Positions 1 to 5,007 of a DNA stretch of 7,187 nucleotides are shown here, one piece after another; position 1 is the stretch's first letter, and each line of letters starts with the position of its first letter. Below the pieces are notes generated by a model. That model ran no database searches, had not been told where the DNA came from, and saw only the letters and a list, made by a program, of their open reading frames with translations. This DNA is from Frankiaceae bacterium (GTDB lineage: Bacteria > Actinomycetota > Actinomycetes > Mycobacteriales > SCTD01), in the NCBI GenBank assembly GCA_947479995.1, contig CANKBT010000156.1, positions 1 to 7,187 on the forward strand. The letters are read 5' to 3'. The position numbers were made by a program, and so were the translations under genes.

Positions 1-110
1 CCGATGTCGACCGGGTCGCCGGCGACGTCGCGCACCGTGCCGGCGACGCGCTCGGGGGTCGCGACCGCGGCGACGTCCTGCGCCGTCGCGTCGCCGTACG
101 GGCCGCTCAC
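1..110 (-). CDS. 5' end of an unrecognised minus-strand gene (partial)
   Basis: The reverse complement opens with GTG at 110-108 and stays open for 36 codons to the window edge, reading MSGPYGDATAQDVAAVATPE and onward. All 36 codons end in G or C, and the residue mix is acidic and Ala/Val-rich, as in a real protein of this genome. The overlapping plus-strand frame instead gives an Arg/Ser/Cys-rich product that runs into the promoter region of the next gene. There is no good Shine-Dalgarno sequence before the GTG. No motif is recognisable in the first 36 residues, and there is no TetR-like HTH, so this is not obviously an ethR-type partner of the divergent monooxygenase. Function unknown. The start is the least certain part of the call. 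Confidence 0.5.
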   Translation of the reverse strand, partial: MSGPYGDATAQDVAAVATPERVAGTVRDVAGDPVDI

Positions 111-224
111 GTGCCGAGCCGGCGTGCGGCGCGGGCGGTGGTCCTCGAGGTGGTCACGGGCGCTCCTGGCTGGGTCGTTCGGAGGGACCTCGGCGTGCCG
201 CGGTAGGCGCCGCCGACGCGCGGC

Positions 225-273
225 AGTAGACCACGCCATTGACTGTTGTCACAACGTGTGTTGACCTCGACGG
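225..273. promoter_or_regulatory. divergent promoter/operator region upstream of the monooxygenase
   Basis: On the plus strand, TTGACT (239-244) is a good -35. A poor -10 (TGACCT, 262-267) follows after 17 nt, which would put transcription start at or next to the GTG at 274, a leaderless arrangement common in actinobacteria. The perfect 11-bp palindrome GTTGTCACAAC (245-255) lies between the two elements, and another GTTG follows at 260-263. On the minus strand, TTGTGA (254-249) and TCTACT (230-225), 18 nt apart, could drive the left-edge gene. The palindrome overlaps both promoters, so one regulator could control both genes. The regulator is not identifiable. Confidence 0.35.
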
Positions 274-1791
274 GTGTCGACCCGCCCTGCCGTGCCCGCC
301 GCTGACCGTGCGACCGAGGTCGACGTGCTCGTCGTCGGGGCGGGCCTGTCCGGCATCGGCGTCGCCTGCCGCCTCGCCCGTCGCGGCGGCACCCGCTTCG
401 TCGTCCTCGAGCGGCGCCAGGCCATCGGCGGCACGTGGGACCTGTTCCGCTACCCCGGCGTGCGCTCGGACTCCGACATGTACAGCTTCGGGTACGCCTT
501 CCGGCCCTGGCACGGCACGGACGTCCTGGCGAGCGGCGAGAGCATCCGGCAGTACGTGCAGGACACGGCCCGCGCCTTCGGCGTCGACGAGCACGTGCGC
601 TTCGGCCGCAGGGTGGTGGCGGCGCGCTGGGCCGGCGCGGAGGCGCGGTGGCGGGTCGAGGTCGTCGACGAGGCCACCGGGGCGAAGCAGGAGTGGGTCT
701 GCCGGTTCCTCGTCGGGGCCACCGGCTACTACGACTACGACGGCGGCCACCGGCCGGAGTTCCCCGGCGAGGCCGACTACACGGGCCGCGTCGTCCACCC
801 GCAGCAGTGGCCGGCGGACCTCGACCACACCGGCAAGCGCGTCGTCGTCATCGGCAGCGGCGCCACCGCGATCACCCTGGTGCCGGCGATGGCGGCGCAG
901 GCCGCGCACGTGACGATGCTGCAGCGCTCCCCGACGTACGTCATGCCGGTGCCCGCGGTCGACCCCGTGTCGAGCCGCCTGGCCCGCGTCGGCGTCCCGG
1001 CCCGCACGGTGCACCGGCTCGGCCGGTCGCGCAACGTGCTGCTGCAGCGCGCGCTCTACGACCTGTCCAAGAAGGCCCCGGCCGTGGCCCGCGCGCTGCT
1101 GCTCGCCGGGGTGCGGCTGCAGCTGCGCGGCCGGGTCGACCTGCGCCACTTCACGCCGTCGTACGCGCCGTGGGACGAGCGGCTGTGCGTCGTCCCGAGC
1201 GGCGACCTGTTCGCCGTGCTGCGGCAGGGGCGGGCCTCGGTCGTCACCGACGTCATCGACACCTTCACGCCGACCGGCGTCCGGCTGGCGTCCGGGCAGG
1301 AGATCGAGGCCGACGTCGTCGTCACGGCCACCGGCCTGCGCGTGCAGATGCTGGGCGGGGCGCGGCTCGAGGTCGACGGCGAGCCGGTGCGGGTGCCCGA
1401 GCGGGTGCTCTACAAGGGCATGCTGCTCGACGGCGTCCCGAACGCCCTGGTGGTCCTCGGCTACACGAACGCGTCGTGGACGCTCAAGGCGGACCTCGTC
1501 TCGGACTACCTCTGCCGGCTGCTCGACCACATGGACGAGCACGGGCACGCGCAGGTCGTCGCGGTCGCGGACGACGCGGACCGGTCCGACGTCTCCGCGC
1601 TCGGGGACGCCCTGCGCTCGGGCTACGTCCAGCGCGCCGACGGCGTGATGCCGCGGCAGGGCACCCGCGCGCCGTGGCGGGTGCTCGACCACTACTACCG
1701 CGACCGCCGGGCGCTGCGGCGCGACCCGGTCGCCGACGACGCCTTGCGCTTCGGCGCCGCCCTCGACGACGCGGTGCGGGCGACGGCCTGA
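274..1791 (+). CDS. EthA/MymA-family flavin-containing (Baeyer-Villiger type) monooxygenase
   Basis: A 505-aa class B flavoprotein monooxygenase. Enzymes of this family use FAD, NADPH and O2 to insert oxygen into ketones or to S-/N-oxygenate substrates; mycobacterial EthA activates thioamide prodrugs. What is seen: an FAD-binding GAGLSG at residues 22-27 after an N-terminal beta strand; GGTWDLFRYPG at 52-62 followed by RSDSDMY; a BVMO fingerprint ending HPQQWP at 175-180; a second Rossmann motif GSGATA (NADPH) at 194-199; ATG at 352-354; and the family-typical GYTNASWTLKADL near 396-408. The length fits EthA (about 490 aa). In the fingerprint the usual first Phe is Tyr169. GTG at 274 is chosen because it leaves a short leader before the first beta strand and because the upstream -35 implies a leaderless transcript; no strong Shine-Dalgarno is present. 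The gene stands alone. The substrate cannot be read from the sequence. Confidence 0.93.
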   Translation: MSTRPAVPAADRATEVDVLVVGAGLSGIGVACRLARRGGTRFVVLERRQAIGGTWDLFRYPGVRSDSDMYSFGYAFRPWHGTDVLASGESIRQYVQDTARAFGVDEHVRFGRRVVAARWAGAEARWRVEVVDEATGAKQEWVCRFLVGATGYYDYDGGHRPEFPGEADYTGRVVHPQQWPADLDHTGKRVVVIGSGATAITLVPAMAAQAAHVTMLQRSPTYVMPVPAVDPVSSRLARVGVPARTVHRLGRSRNVLLQRALYDLSKKAPAVARALLLAGVRLQLRGRVDLRHFTPSYAPWDERLCVVPSGDLFAVLRQGRASVVTDVIDTFTPTGVRLASGQEIEADVVVTATGLRVQMLGGARLEVDGEPVRVPERVLYKGMLLDGVPNALVVLGYTNASWTLKADLVSDYLCRLLDHMDEHGHAQVVAVADDADRSDVSALGDALRSGYVQRADGVMPRQGTRAPWRVLDHYYRDRRALRRDPVADDALRFGAALDDAVRATA

Positions 1792-1822
1792 CGCTCCCGC
1801 GGGGCCGAGCCGAGGTCGAGGC

Positions 1823-1849
1823 GGGCGCGGCGCCGGAGCGGCGCCGCCC
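1823..1849. terminator. GC-rich hairpin between convergent genes
   Basis: The left arm GGGCGCGGCGCC (1823-1834) pairs with GGCGCCGCCC (1840-1849) over 10 bp with a 2-nt bulge and a 5-nt loop. It lies 31 bp after the monooxygenase stop and directly abuts the HIT gene stop at 1850-1852. Its position suits a bidirectional terminator. There is no T-tract, as is usual for actinobacterial terminators, so this rests on structure and location. Confidence 0.55.
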
Positions 1850-2269
1850 TCAGCCCAGCAGGGCCCGCGCCCGGTCGGCGACCCGCGCGTGCGCCTCCGC
1901 GTCGAGCTCGACCGCCCCGTCCTGCAGCAGGCCGGGGCCGCCGCGCAGCGGCCCGCCGGGCACGTGCGGCGCGAGGTTGACGTGGAAGTGGGGCACGCGG
2001 TCGCCGAACACGTACGCGTAGACCCGCTCGGCGCCGGCGGCCTGCTTGAGCACGGCCGTGGCCCGCGCCAGCACCACGCCGAAGCTCTGCGCCTCGTCGC
2101 CGTCGAGGTCCTCGACGTACGGCACGTGCCGGACGGGCTCGAGGTGCGCGAAGCCCGCGACGGCGCCCCGGAGCACCGCGGACAGCCGCCACTGCCCGTC
2201 CTCCCAGAGCCGGACGCGGGAGAAGGCGGCGTCGGCCGCGCCGGCGTCGCACAGCAGGCAGGCGGTCAC
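1850..2269 (-). CDS. HIT-family (histidine triad) nucleotide-binding protein
   Basis: A 139-aa protein, the usual size for a single HIT domain. HIT proteins hydrolyse or transfer nucleotidyl groups (AMP-lysine, Ap4A or similar) in the cytoplasm. The N-terminal CLLCD (residues 4-8) resembles the CxxC half of the zinc site found in many HIT hydrolases. The central part has the alternating strand/helix pattern, and the triad region reads HFHVNLAPH (94-102). His94 and His96 occupy the first two triad positions, with His96 the expected nucleophile, but the third position is Asn98; His102 lies four residues on. The GTG at 2269 gives the shortest sensible N-terminus before the Cys motif and has an AGGG about 8 nt upstream. 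The gene is divergent from the first HATPase (79 bp between starts) and convergent with the monooxygenase. Substrate unknown. Confidence 0.85.
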   Translation of the reverse strand: MTACLLCDAGAADAAFSRVRLWEDGQWRLSAVLRGAVAGFAHLEPVRHVPYVEDLDGDEAQSFGVVLARATAVLKQAAGAERVYAYVFGDRVPHFHVNLAPHVPGGPLRGGPGLLQDGAVELDAEAHARVADRARALLG

Positions 2270-2348
2270 GCCCGCGACCCTGGCACGCGCGGGGGGCGGG
2301 CGTCCGCCTCGGCCGCGTAGTGCGTTGTCCACGGGGCACGGTGGCCCG

Positions 2349-2717
2349 GTGGACGTGCACCGCCTGCCCCGCGACCCGGGCAGCGCCCGGGAGGCCCGGC
2401 GGCTCGTGCGCGCGCACCTCGCCGACCACGTGCCCGAGGAGCCGCTCGAGGACGCCGTCCTGCTGGCCAGCGAGCTCGTCACCAACGCGCTGCTGCACAC
2501 GCGGTCGGGCGTCCTCAGCCTGGCGGTCGACCACGGGCCCGGCCGCGTCAGCGTGGGCGTCGGCGACGACAGCCCCGACCTGCCGACGACGACGCCGGCC
2601 GTCGGGCTGGTGACCTTCGGGCGCGGCCTGCCGCTGCTGCAGGACCTCGCCGACGAGTGGTGGGTCGAGCAGCACCCGGGCGACGGCAAGACGGTGTGGT
2701 TCCGCGTCCTGTGGTGA
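2349..2717 (+). CDS. RsbW-like ATP-binding protein (HATPase_c, anti-sigma/serine kinase family)
   Basis: A 122-aa single-domain GHKL ATPase. The N box reads ELVTNALLH (residues 42-50, Asn46 for Mg-ATP), the G1 region reads VGDDSPDLP (71-79), and GRGL (91-94) is the glycine loop. The end GDGKTVWFRV (111-120) is the typical final strand of actinobacterial RsbW-like proteins. Relatives act as anti-sigma factors or kinases of STAS anti-anti-sigma factors, and actinobacteria carry many orphan copies. GTG at 2349 is preferred because its product MDVHRLPRDP lines up with the start of the second HATPase (MEHLRLPREP). GTG at 2355 is an alternative, and ACGGGG 12 nt upstream is only a weak ribosome site. 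No sigma factor, STAS protein or SpoIIE phosphatase is nearby, so the partner is unknown. Confidence 0.85.
   Translation: MDVHRLPRDPGSAREARRLVRAHLADHVPEEPLEDAVLLASELVTNALLHTRSGVLSLAVDHGPGRVSVGVGDDSPDLPTTTPAVGLVTFGRGLPLLQDLADEWWVEQHPGDGKTVWFRVLW
2664..2702 (+). repeat. 39-nt near-identical segment shared by the two HATPase genes (copy 1)
   Basis: This stretch encodes VEQHPGDGKTVWF near the end of the first HATPase. It matches the reverse complement of 3695-3733 with three mismatches, all at third codon positions. The two copies are therefore inverted repeats about 1 kb apart. The simplest source is paralogy of the two genes. Confidence 0.75.
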
Positions 2718-2732
2718 CGCCGGCGTGCGGGG

Positions 2733-3176
2733 TCAGGCCGAGCGGGCGGTCCGCCCGCCGGTGGCGTACGCGCCGGCCTCGGCGGTGTTGTCCTCGACCC
2801 AGTGCAGGATCGCCGCGGCGAGCCCGCGCGGCACGCCCTCCGGCGCGAGCTCGCTGAAGGCGAAGCCCTGCTCGACCCGCTCGACGTCGACCGCCCGGTG
2901 GTCGCGGCACCAGACGGCCGCCTCCGCGGCGGTGCCGCGGAACAGCTCCTGCTCGACCTCGCCGTACGGCCGCACGGTGATGCTGTCGGCGGCGCGGCCG
3001 GCCTGGCCGACGTAGACGAGCCGGTAGCCGTCGTCGAGCCACGGCTGGTGCAGCGCGGTGCGGCGCTGCTCGTCGGCGGCCACCAGCGCGACGGCGTCGC
3101 GCACGATCTGCCCCAGGTCGTGCGGTCCCAGGTCGTGCGGTCCCGGGTCGTGCGGTCCCAGGTCGTGGTGGTCCAT
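2733..3176 (-). CDS. hypothetical protein with His/Asp-rich pentapeptide-repeat N-terminus
   Basis: A 147-aa protein I do not recognise. ATG at 3176 is preceded by GGGAGG (3185-3180), a strong ribosome site although the 3-nt spacer is short, so the start is well supported. Residues 4-22 are almost four copies of HDLGP (one reads HDPGP), giving five His within the first 19 residues. From about residue 24 the protein looks like a compact domain: a helical stretch (QIVRDAVALVAADEQRR), then strand-like DGYRLVYVGQ and a VRPYGEVEQELF stretch, then WCRDHRAVDVERVEQGF and a final helix near AAAILHWVEDNT. There is no signal peptide or membrane segment. It is convergent with the first HATPase, with only 15 bp between stops, and divergent from the next small gene. 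The repeat could be a flexible metal-binding or protein-binding tail, which is inference only. Confidence 0.72.
   Translation of the reverse strand: MDHHDLGPHDPGPHDLGPHDLGQIVRDAVALVAADEQRRTALHQPWLDDGYRLVYVGQAGRAADSITVRPYGEVEQELFRGTAAEAAVWCRDHRAVDVERVEQGFAFSELAPEGVPRGLAAAILHWVEDNTAEAGAYATGGRTARSA
3111..3167 (-). repeat. 15-bp in-frame tandem repeat, about 3.8 copies
   Basis: On the minus strand the unit CACGACCTGGGACCG is repeated almost exactly. The second copy has one T-to-C change (Leu to Pro), and the last copy ends GGGCAG instead of GGACCG. Each unit codes for His-Asp-Leu-Gly-Pro, so copy-number change would keep the reading frame. Confidence 0.9.
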
Positions 3177-3321
3177 GGTCCTCCCGCGCTCCGCGCCCTC
3201 GCGTGCGGAGCGGCGCGCGGCGCCCGCGCGGCTCCGGTCACGGCCGCCCCGCGAGGAGCGGCTCCGGTCGTCCGAGCGTGCCGGGGGTCCCGGCGGCCCG
3301 CAACTCCGGGCGCCCCCGCAC

Positions 3322-3355
3322 CGCCGTTGACGGCGCCCCCGGCGCGCTCCACACT
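3322..3355 (+). promoter_or_regulatory. candidate promoter with overlapping dyad for the small plus-strand gene
   Basis: TTGACG (3327-3332) and CACACT (3350-3355) are separated by 17 nt and would start transcription near 3362, about 30 nt before the GTG at 3392. The -35 lies within a perfect inverted repeat, CGCCGT-TG-ACGGCG (3322-3335), which could be an operator. The rest of the divergent gap 3177-3391 holds only a 12-bp direct repeat (GCGGCTCCGGTC at 3228 and 3258). Confidence 0.35.
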
Positions 3356-3391
3356 CGGCGCCGCCGACGACCCCTGACCCTGGAGCGGTGC

Positions 3392-3655
3392 GTGGACGAG
3401 CTCGCCCTCGCCGTCGAGCAGTACGAGGCGTGCCGGGAGGTCCTGCTGCACGACGCCGACCCCACCGAGCGGGACGGGGCGTCCTTCCTGCACGCCCGCA
3501 TCGCGCTCTACGAGACGCTCCAGCGCGACGGCTGGCTGCCCGACCCGGTGCTGGCGGCGCAGGTCGAGCAGGACCGCTGGTCGCTGCGCCGCGGCCGGGT
3601 GCCGCGGCGGCTGGCCGACGGCGCACGGGAGGGCCGGGCCCCCCGGGACGACTAG
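3392..3655 (+). CDS. small hypothetical protein (87 aa)
   Basis: An unrecognised 87-aa protein. GTG at 3392 has GGAG at 3382-3385, a spacer of 6 nt, which favours it over starts further upstream in the same open frame, where the product turns Arg/Pro/Gly-rich and crosses the likely promoter. The N-terminal half looks helical (MDELALAVEQYEACREVLLH, then ASFLHARIALYETLQRDGWL), and the C-terminus is basic then acidic (RRGRVPRRL to PRDD). It has no membrane segment. It is divergent from the repeat-containing hypothetical gene and ends 24 bp before the stop of the convergent second HATPase. Function unknown. Confidence 0.68.
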   Translation: MDELALAVEQYEACREVLLHDADPTERDGASFLHARIALYETLQRDGWLPDPVLAAQVEQDRWSLRRGRVPRRLADGAREGRAPRDD

Positions 3656-3679
3656 CCGGTCGGCACGGGCCGGACGGGC

Positions 3680-4051
3680 CTAGGCGGCCACCTCGAACCA
3701 GACCGTCTTGCCGTCGCCGGGGTGCTGGTCGACGCCCCAGTCGGCGCTGAGCAGGTCGAGCAGCACGACGCCGCGCCCCGTCGTGTCGAGCGCCCCGTGC
3801 GCCTGCAGCCGGCGCTTCGGCAGCCCGTGGTCGTCGTCGCTCACGGCGACCCGCAGCCCGCGGGGCGTCCGCTCGGCGCGCACGGCCACGTCGCCGCTGC
3901 GCGTGTGCAGCAGGGCGTTGGTGACGACCTCGCTGGTGAGCAGGACCGCGGTGTCGGCCACGTCGTCGTCGAGCCCGGCCGCGGCGCTGCGCACGTGGGC
4001 GCGGGCGCGACGCGGCGCAGAGGGCTCGCGAGGCAGCCGGAGGTGTTCCAC
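3680..4051 (-). CDS. second RsbW-like ATP-binding protein (HATPase_c)
   Basis: A 123-aa paralogue of the HATPase at 2349-2717. The N box EVVTNALLH spans residues 41-49 (Asn45), the Asp run SDDDHGLP is at 71-78, the glycine loop TTGRG at 90-94, and GDGKTVWFEV at 112-121. All parts expected for ATP binding are present. GTG at 4051 was chosen because the product MEHLRLPREP aligns with the paralogue's start. GTG at 4084 would add 11 residues (MRRRRSGQTCA); neither has a clear ribosome site. It lies downstream of TetR and the 52-aa ORF on the same strand, about 100 bp from the latter, so readthrough is possible. The likely role is anti-sigma or STAS-kinase type regulation, partner unknown. Confidence 0.85.
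   Translation of the reverse strand: MEHLRLPREPSAPRRARAHVRSAAAGLDDDVADTAVLLTSEVVTNALLHTRSGDVAVRAERTPRGLRVAVSDDDHGLPKRRLQAHGALDTTGRGVVLLDLLSADWGVDQHPGDGKTVWFEVAA
3695..3733 (-). repeat. 39-nt near-identical segment shared by the two HATPase genes (copy 2)
   Basis: This encodes VDQHPGDGKTVWF in the second HATPase. In inverted orientation it matches 2664-2702 at 36 of 39 positions. Confidence 0.75.
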
Positions 4052-4153
4052 AGCGCAGGTCTGCCCTGACCTGCGCCGACGCACCGCGGCACCGCCGTCC
4101 GGGGGTGACCGGCGCGCGCGCCCGCCGGGCGCCGGCCCGGCCGTCGTCCCCGC

Positions 4154-4312
4154 CTAGTCGTCGTCGGCGGGCCCGCCGTCGGCGGGCAGCGCGGGCGGCC
4201 AGGCCGTCTCGACGGCGCGCACCTCCGCCTGCGCGGTGGCCTGCGCGGCCAGGGGCACGCGCACGCCGTCCTCGAGGGCCTCGAGCGGGACGGCGTACGG
4301 GCTGGTGCTCAC
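4154..4312 (-). CDS. small hypothetical ORF (52 aa) downstream of TetR
   Basis: Reading from GTG at 4312 to TAG at 4156-4154, this gives a 52-aa product starting MSTSPYAVPLEALEDGVRVP and ending in an acidic PADDD tail. All 52 codons end in G or C, matching the codon pattern of the recognised genes, and the start GTGAGCACC is the same as that of the TetR gene upstream. It lies 31 bp after the TetR stop on the same strand, so it may be cotranscribed. No Shine-Dalgarno is visible; instead a hairpin ends 2 nt before the start. No domain is recognised, and it has no membrane segment or Cys/His cluster. It could be a small accessory protein or a chance open frame. Confidence 0.48.
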   Translation of the reverse strand: MSTSPYAVPLEALEDGVRVPLAAQATAQAEVRAVETAWPPALPADGGPADDD

Positions 4313-4314
4313 GG

Positions 4315-4358
4315 CGCGAGGGTGCGCGCGGCACCCGGGGCCGTCAAGCGCCCTCGCG
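4315..4358 (-). terminator. inverted repeat at the TetR 3' end
   Basis: CGCGAGGG (4315-4322) pairs perfectly with CCCTCGCG (4351-4358), and two further pairs follow a single mismatch, leaving a loop of about 22 nt. The structure spans the TetR stop codon and ends 2 nt before the start of the 52-aa ORF. It could terminate the TetR transcript or modulate translation of the small ORF. No T-tract is present. Confidence 0.3.
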
Positions 4359-4922
4359 GGCGACGACGGCCCACGCCGCGCGGGCCAGGCCCTCCGCGAC
4401 CTCGGGCGTGGCCGGCCGGCCGACCACGGAGTACCGGTGGAACAGCGGCGCGATGACGAGGTCGACGAACCGGTCGACGAGCTCCTCCGGGTCGCCGTCG
4501 AGCACGCCGTCGCGCCGGCCGGCGTCGACGGCCAGCCGCAGGTCGCGCCGGTTGCCGTCCACGAAGGTCTGCAGCACGGCGCGCTGCGCCGGGTCGTCCT
4601 GCGCGGTCAGCGCGAGGCTGAGCGCCGCGCGCCCCCAGACGTCGGTCAGCCCGGCGGCGACGGCGCGGGCGTACGACACGAGGGTCGCCTGCCCGTCGAT
4701 GCCGGCGGTCGGCTCCTCCGAGGCGTCCGCGCGGGCGGCGAAGGCGTCGCGCAGCACCTCCTCCTTGGTGCGCCAGTGGCGGTAGAGCGTGCTGCGCGCG
4801 ACCCCCGACCGCTCGCTGACCAGGTCGACGGTGACGCCCTCGAAGCCGACCTCGGTGAGCAGGTCCCAGGCCGCCTCGAGCACGCGCGTGCGGGTGCGCG
4901 CGATCCGCGGGTCGGTGCTCAC
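4344..4922 (-). CDS. TetR/AcrR-family transcriptional repressor
   Basis: A 192-aa protein of typical TetR length. The N-terminal DNA-binding domain is clear: helix 1 TRTRVLEAAWDLLTEVGF (residues 10-27), then the helix-turn-helix TVDLVSERSGVARSTLYRHW (31-50), followed by TKEEVL. Residues from about 70 to 190 form the helical ligand-binding and dimerisation part. GTG at 4922 leaves a normal 9-residue lead before helix 1; GAGGGG lies about 12 nt upstream, farther than ideal. The gene is divergent from the DHA2 pump with an 85-bp gap carrying a palindrome, so it most likely represses the pump and itself until an efflux substrate binds. The ligand cannot be inferred. Confidence 0.93.
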   Translation of the reverse strand: MSTDPRIARTRTRVLEAAWDLLTEVGFEGVTVDLVSERSGVARSTLYRHWRTKEEVLRDAFAARADASEEPTAGIDGQATLVSYARAVAAGLTDVWGRAALSLALTAQDDPAQRAVLQTFVDGNRRDLRLAVDAGRRDGVLDGDPEELVDRFVDLVIAPLFHRYSVVGRPATPEVAEGLARAAWAVVAREGA

Positions 4923-4943
4923 GCGTCGAGTCTGCCCCTCGAC

Positions 4944-4972
4944 TTGTAGAACTGAGCAGTTTCGTACAGGCT
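4944..4972. promoter_or_regulatory. operator-like palindrome and promoter in the tetR/pump intergenic region
   Basis: The AT-richest stretch of the gap holds AACTG-AG-CAGTT (4950-4961), flanked by TGTA (4945-4948) and its complement TACA (4965-4968). The outer pair is centred one base off the inner one, giving an imperfect 24-bp dyad of a size usual for TetR operators. TTGTAG (4944-4949) and TACAGG (4965-4970) are weak -35/-10 candidates for the pump with a 15-nt spacer. A bound repressor would cover them. The site lies about 20 bp from the TetR start and 40 bp from the pump start. Confidence 0.5.
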
Positions 4973-5007
4973 GCCGGTCGACGACGCCCGCTCTCCCGGA
5001 GGAACCC

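Noticed and set aside
4..264. An 86-codon plus-strand frame at the left edge
   Set aside because: The product is Arg/Ser/Cys-rich without domain features and ends inside the monooxygenase promoter. The minus-strand reading is more protein-like.
154..1692. A 512-codon open frame on the minus strand opposite the monooxygenase
   Set aside because: It is His/Arg/Asp-rich with no domain, and it lies entirely against a gene with clear catalytic motifs. Long antisense frames are expected at this GC content.
2717..2726. The palindrome ACGCCGGCGT between convergent stops
   Set aside because: It is too short, and has no loop to form a terminator hairpin; such palindromes are frequent at this GC content.
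3228..3269. A 12-bp direct repeat (GCGGCTCCGGTC) with a 30-bp period upstream of the hypothetical genes
   Set aside because: There are only two copies in very GC-rich sequence, with no link to a promoter; chance is a good explanation.
1850..3493. A very long minus-strand frame covering the HIT gene and continuing upstream
   Set aside because: Only the last 139 codons form the HIT protein. The upstream part is low-complexity Arg/Pro/Ser/Thr and crosses the first HATPase and the neighbouring hypothetical gene.
2733..4334. A 533-codon minus-strand frame that would extend the repeat-containing hypothetical protein
   Set aside because: The extension is Arg/Ala/Gly-rich and runs antisense to the 87-aa gene and in another frame through the second HATPase. 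ATG 3176 has a strong ribosome site.
4789..5007. An N-terminal extension of the efflux pump
   Set aside because: It would overlap the TetR coding start and the operator region. The GTG at 5008 has a clear GGAGGA and starts just before helix 1.
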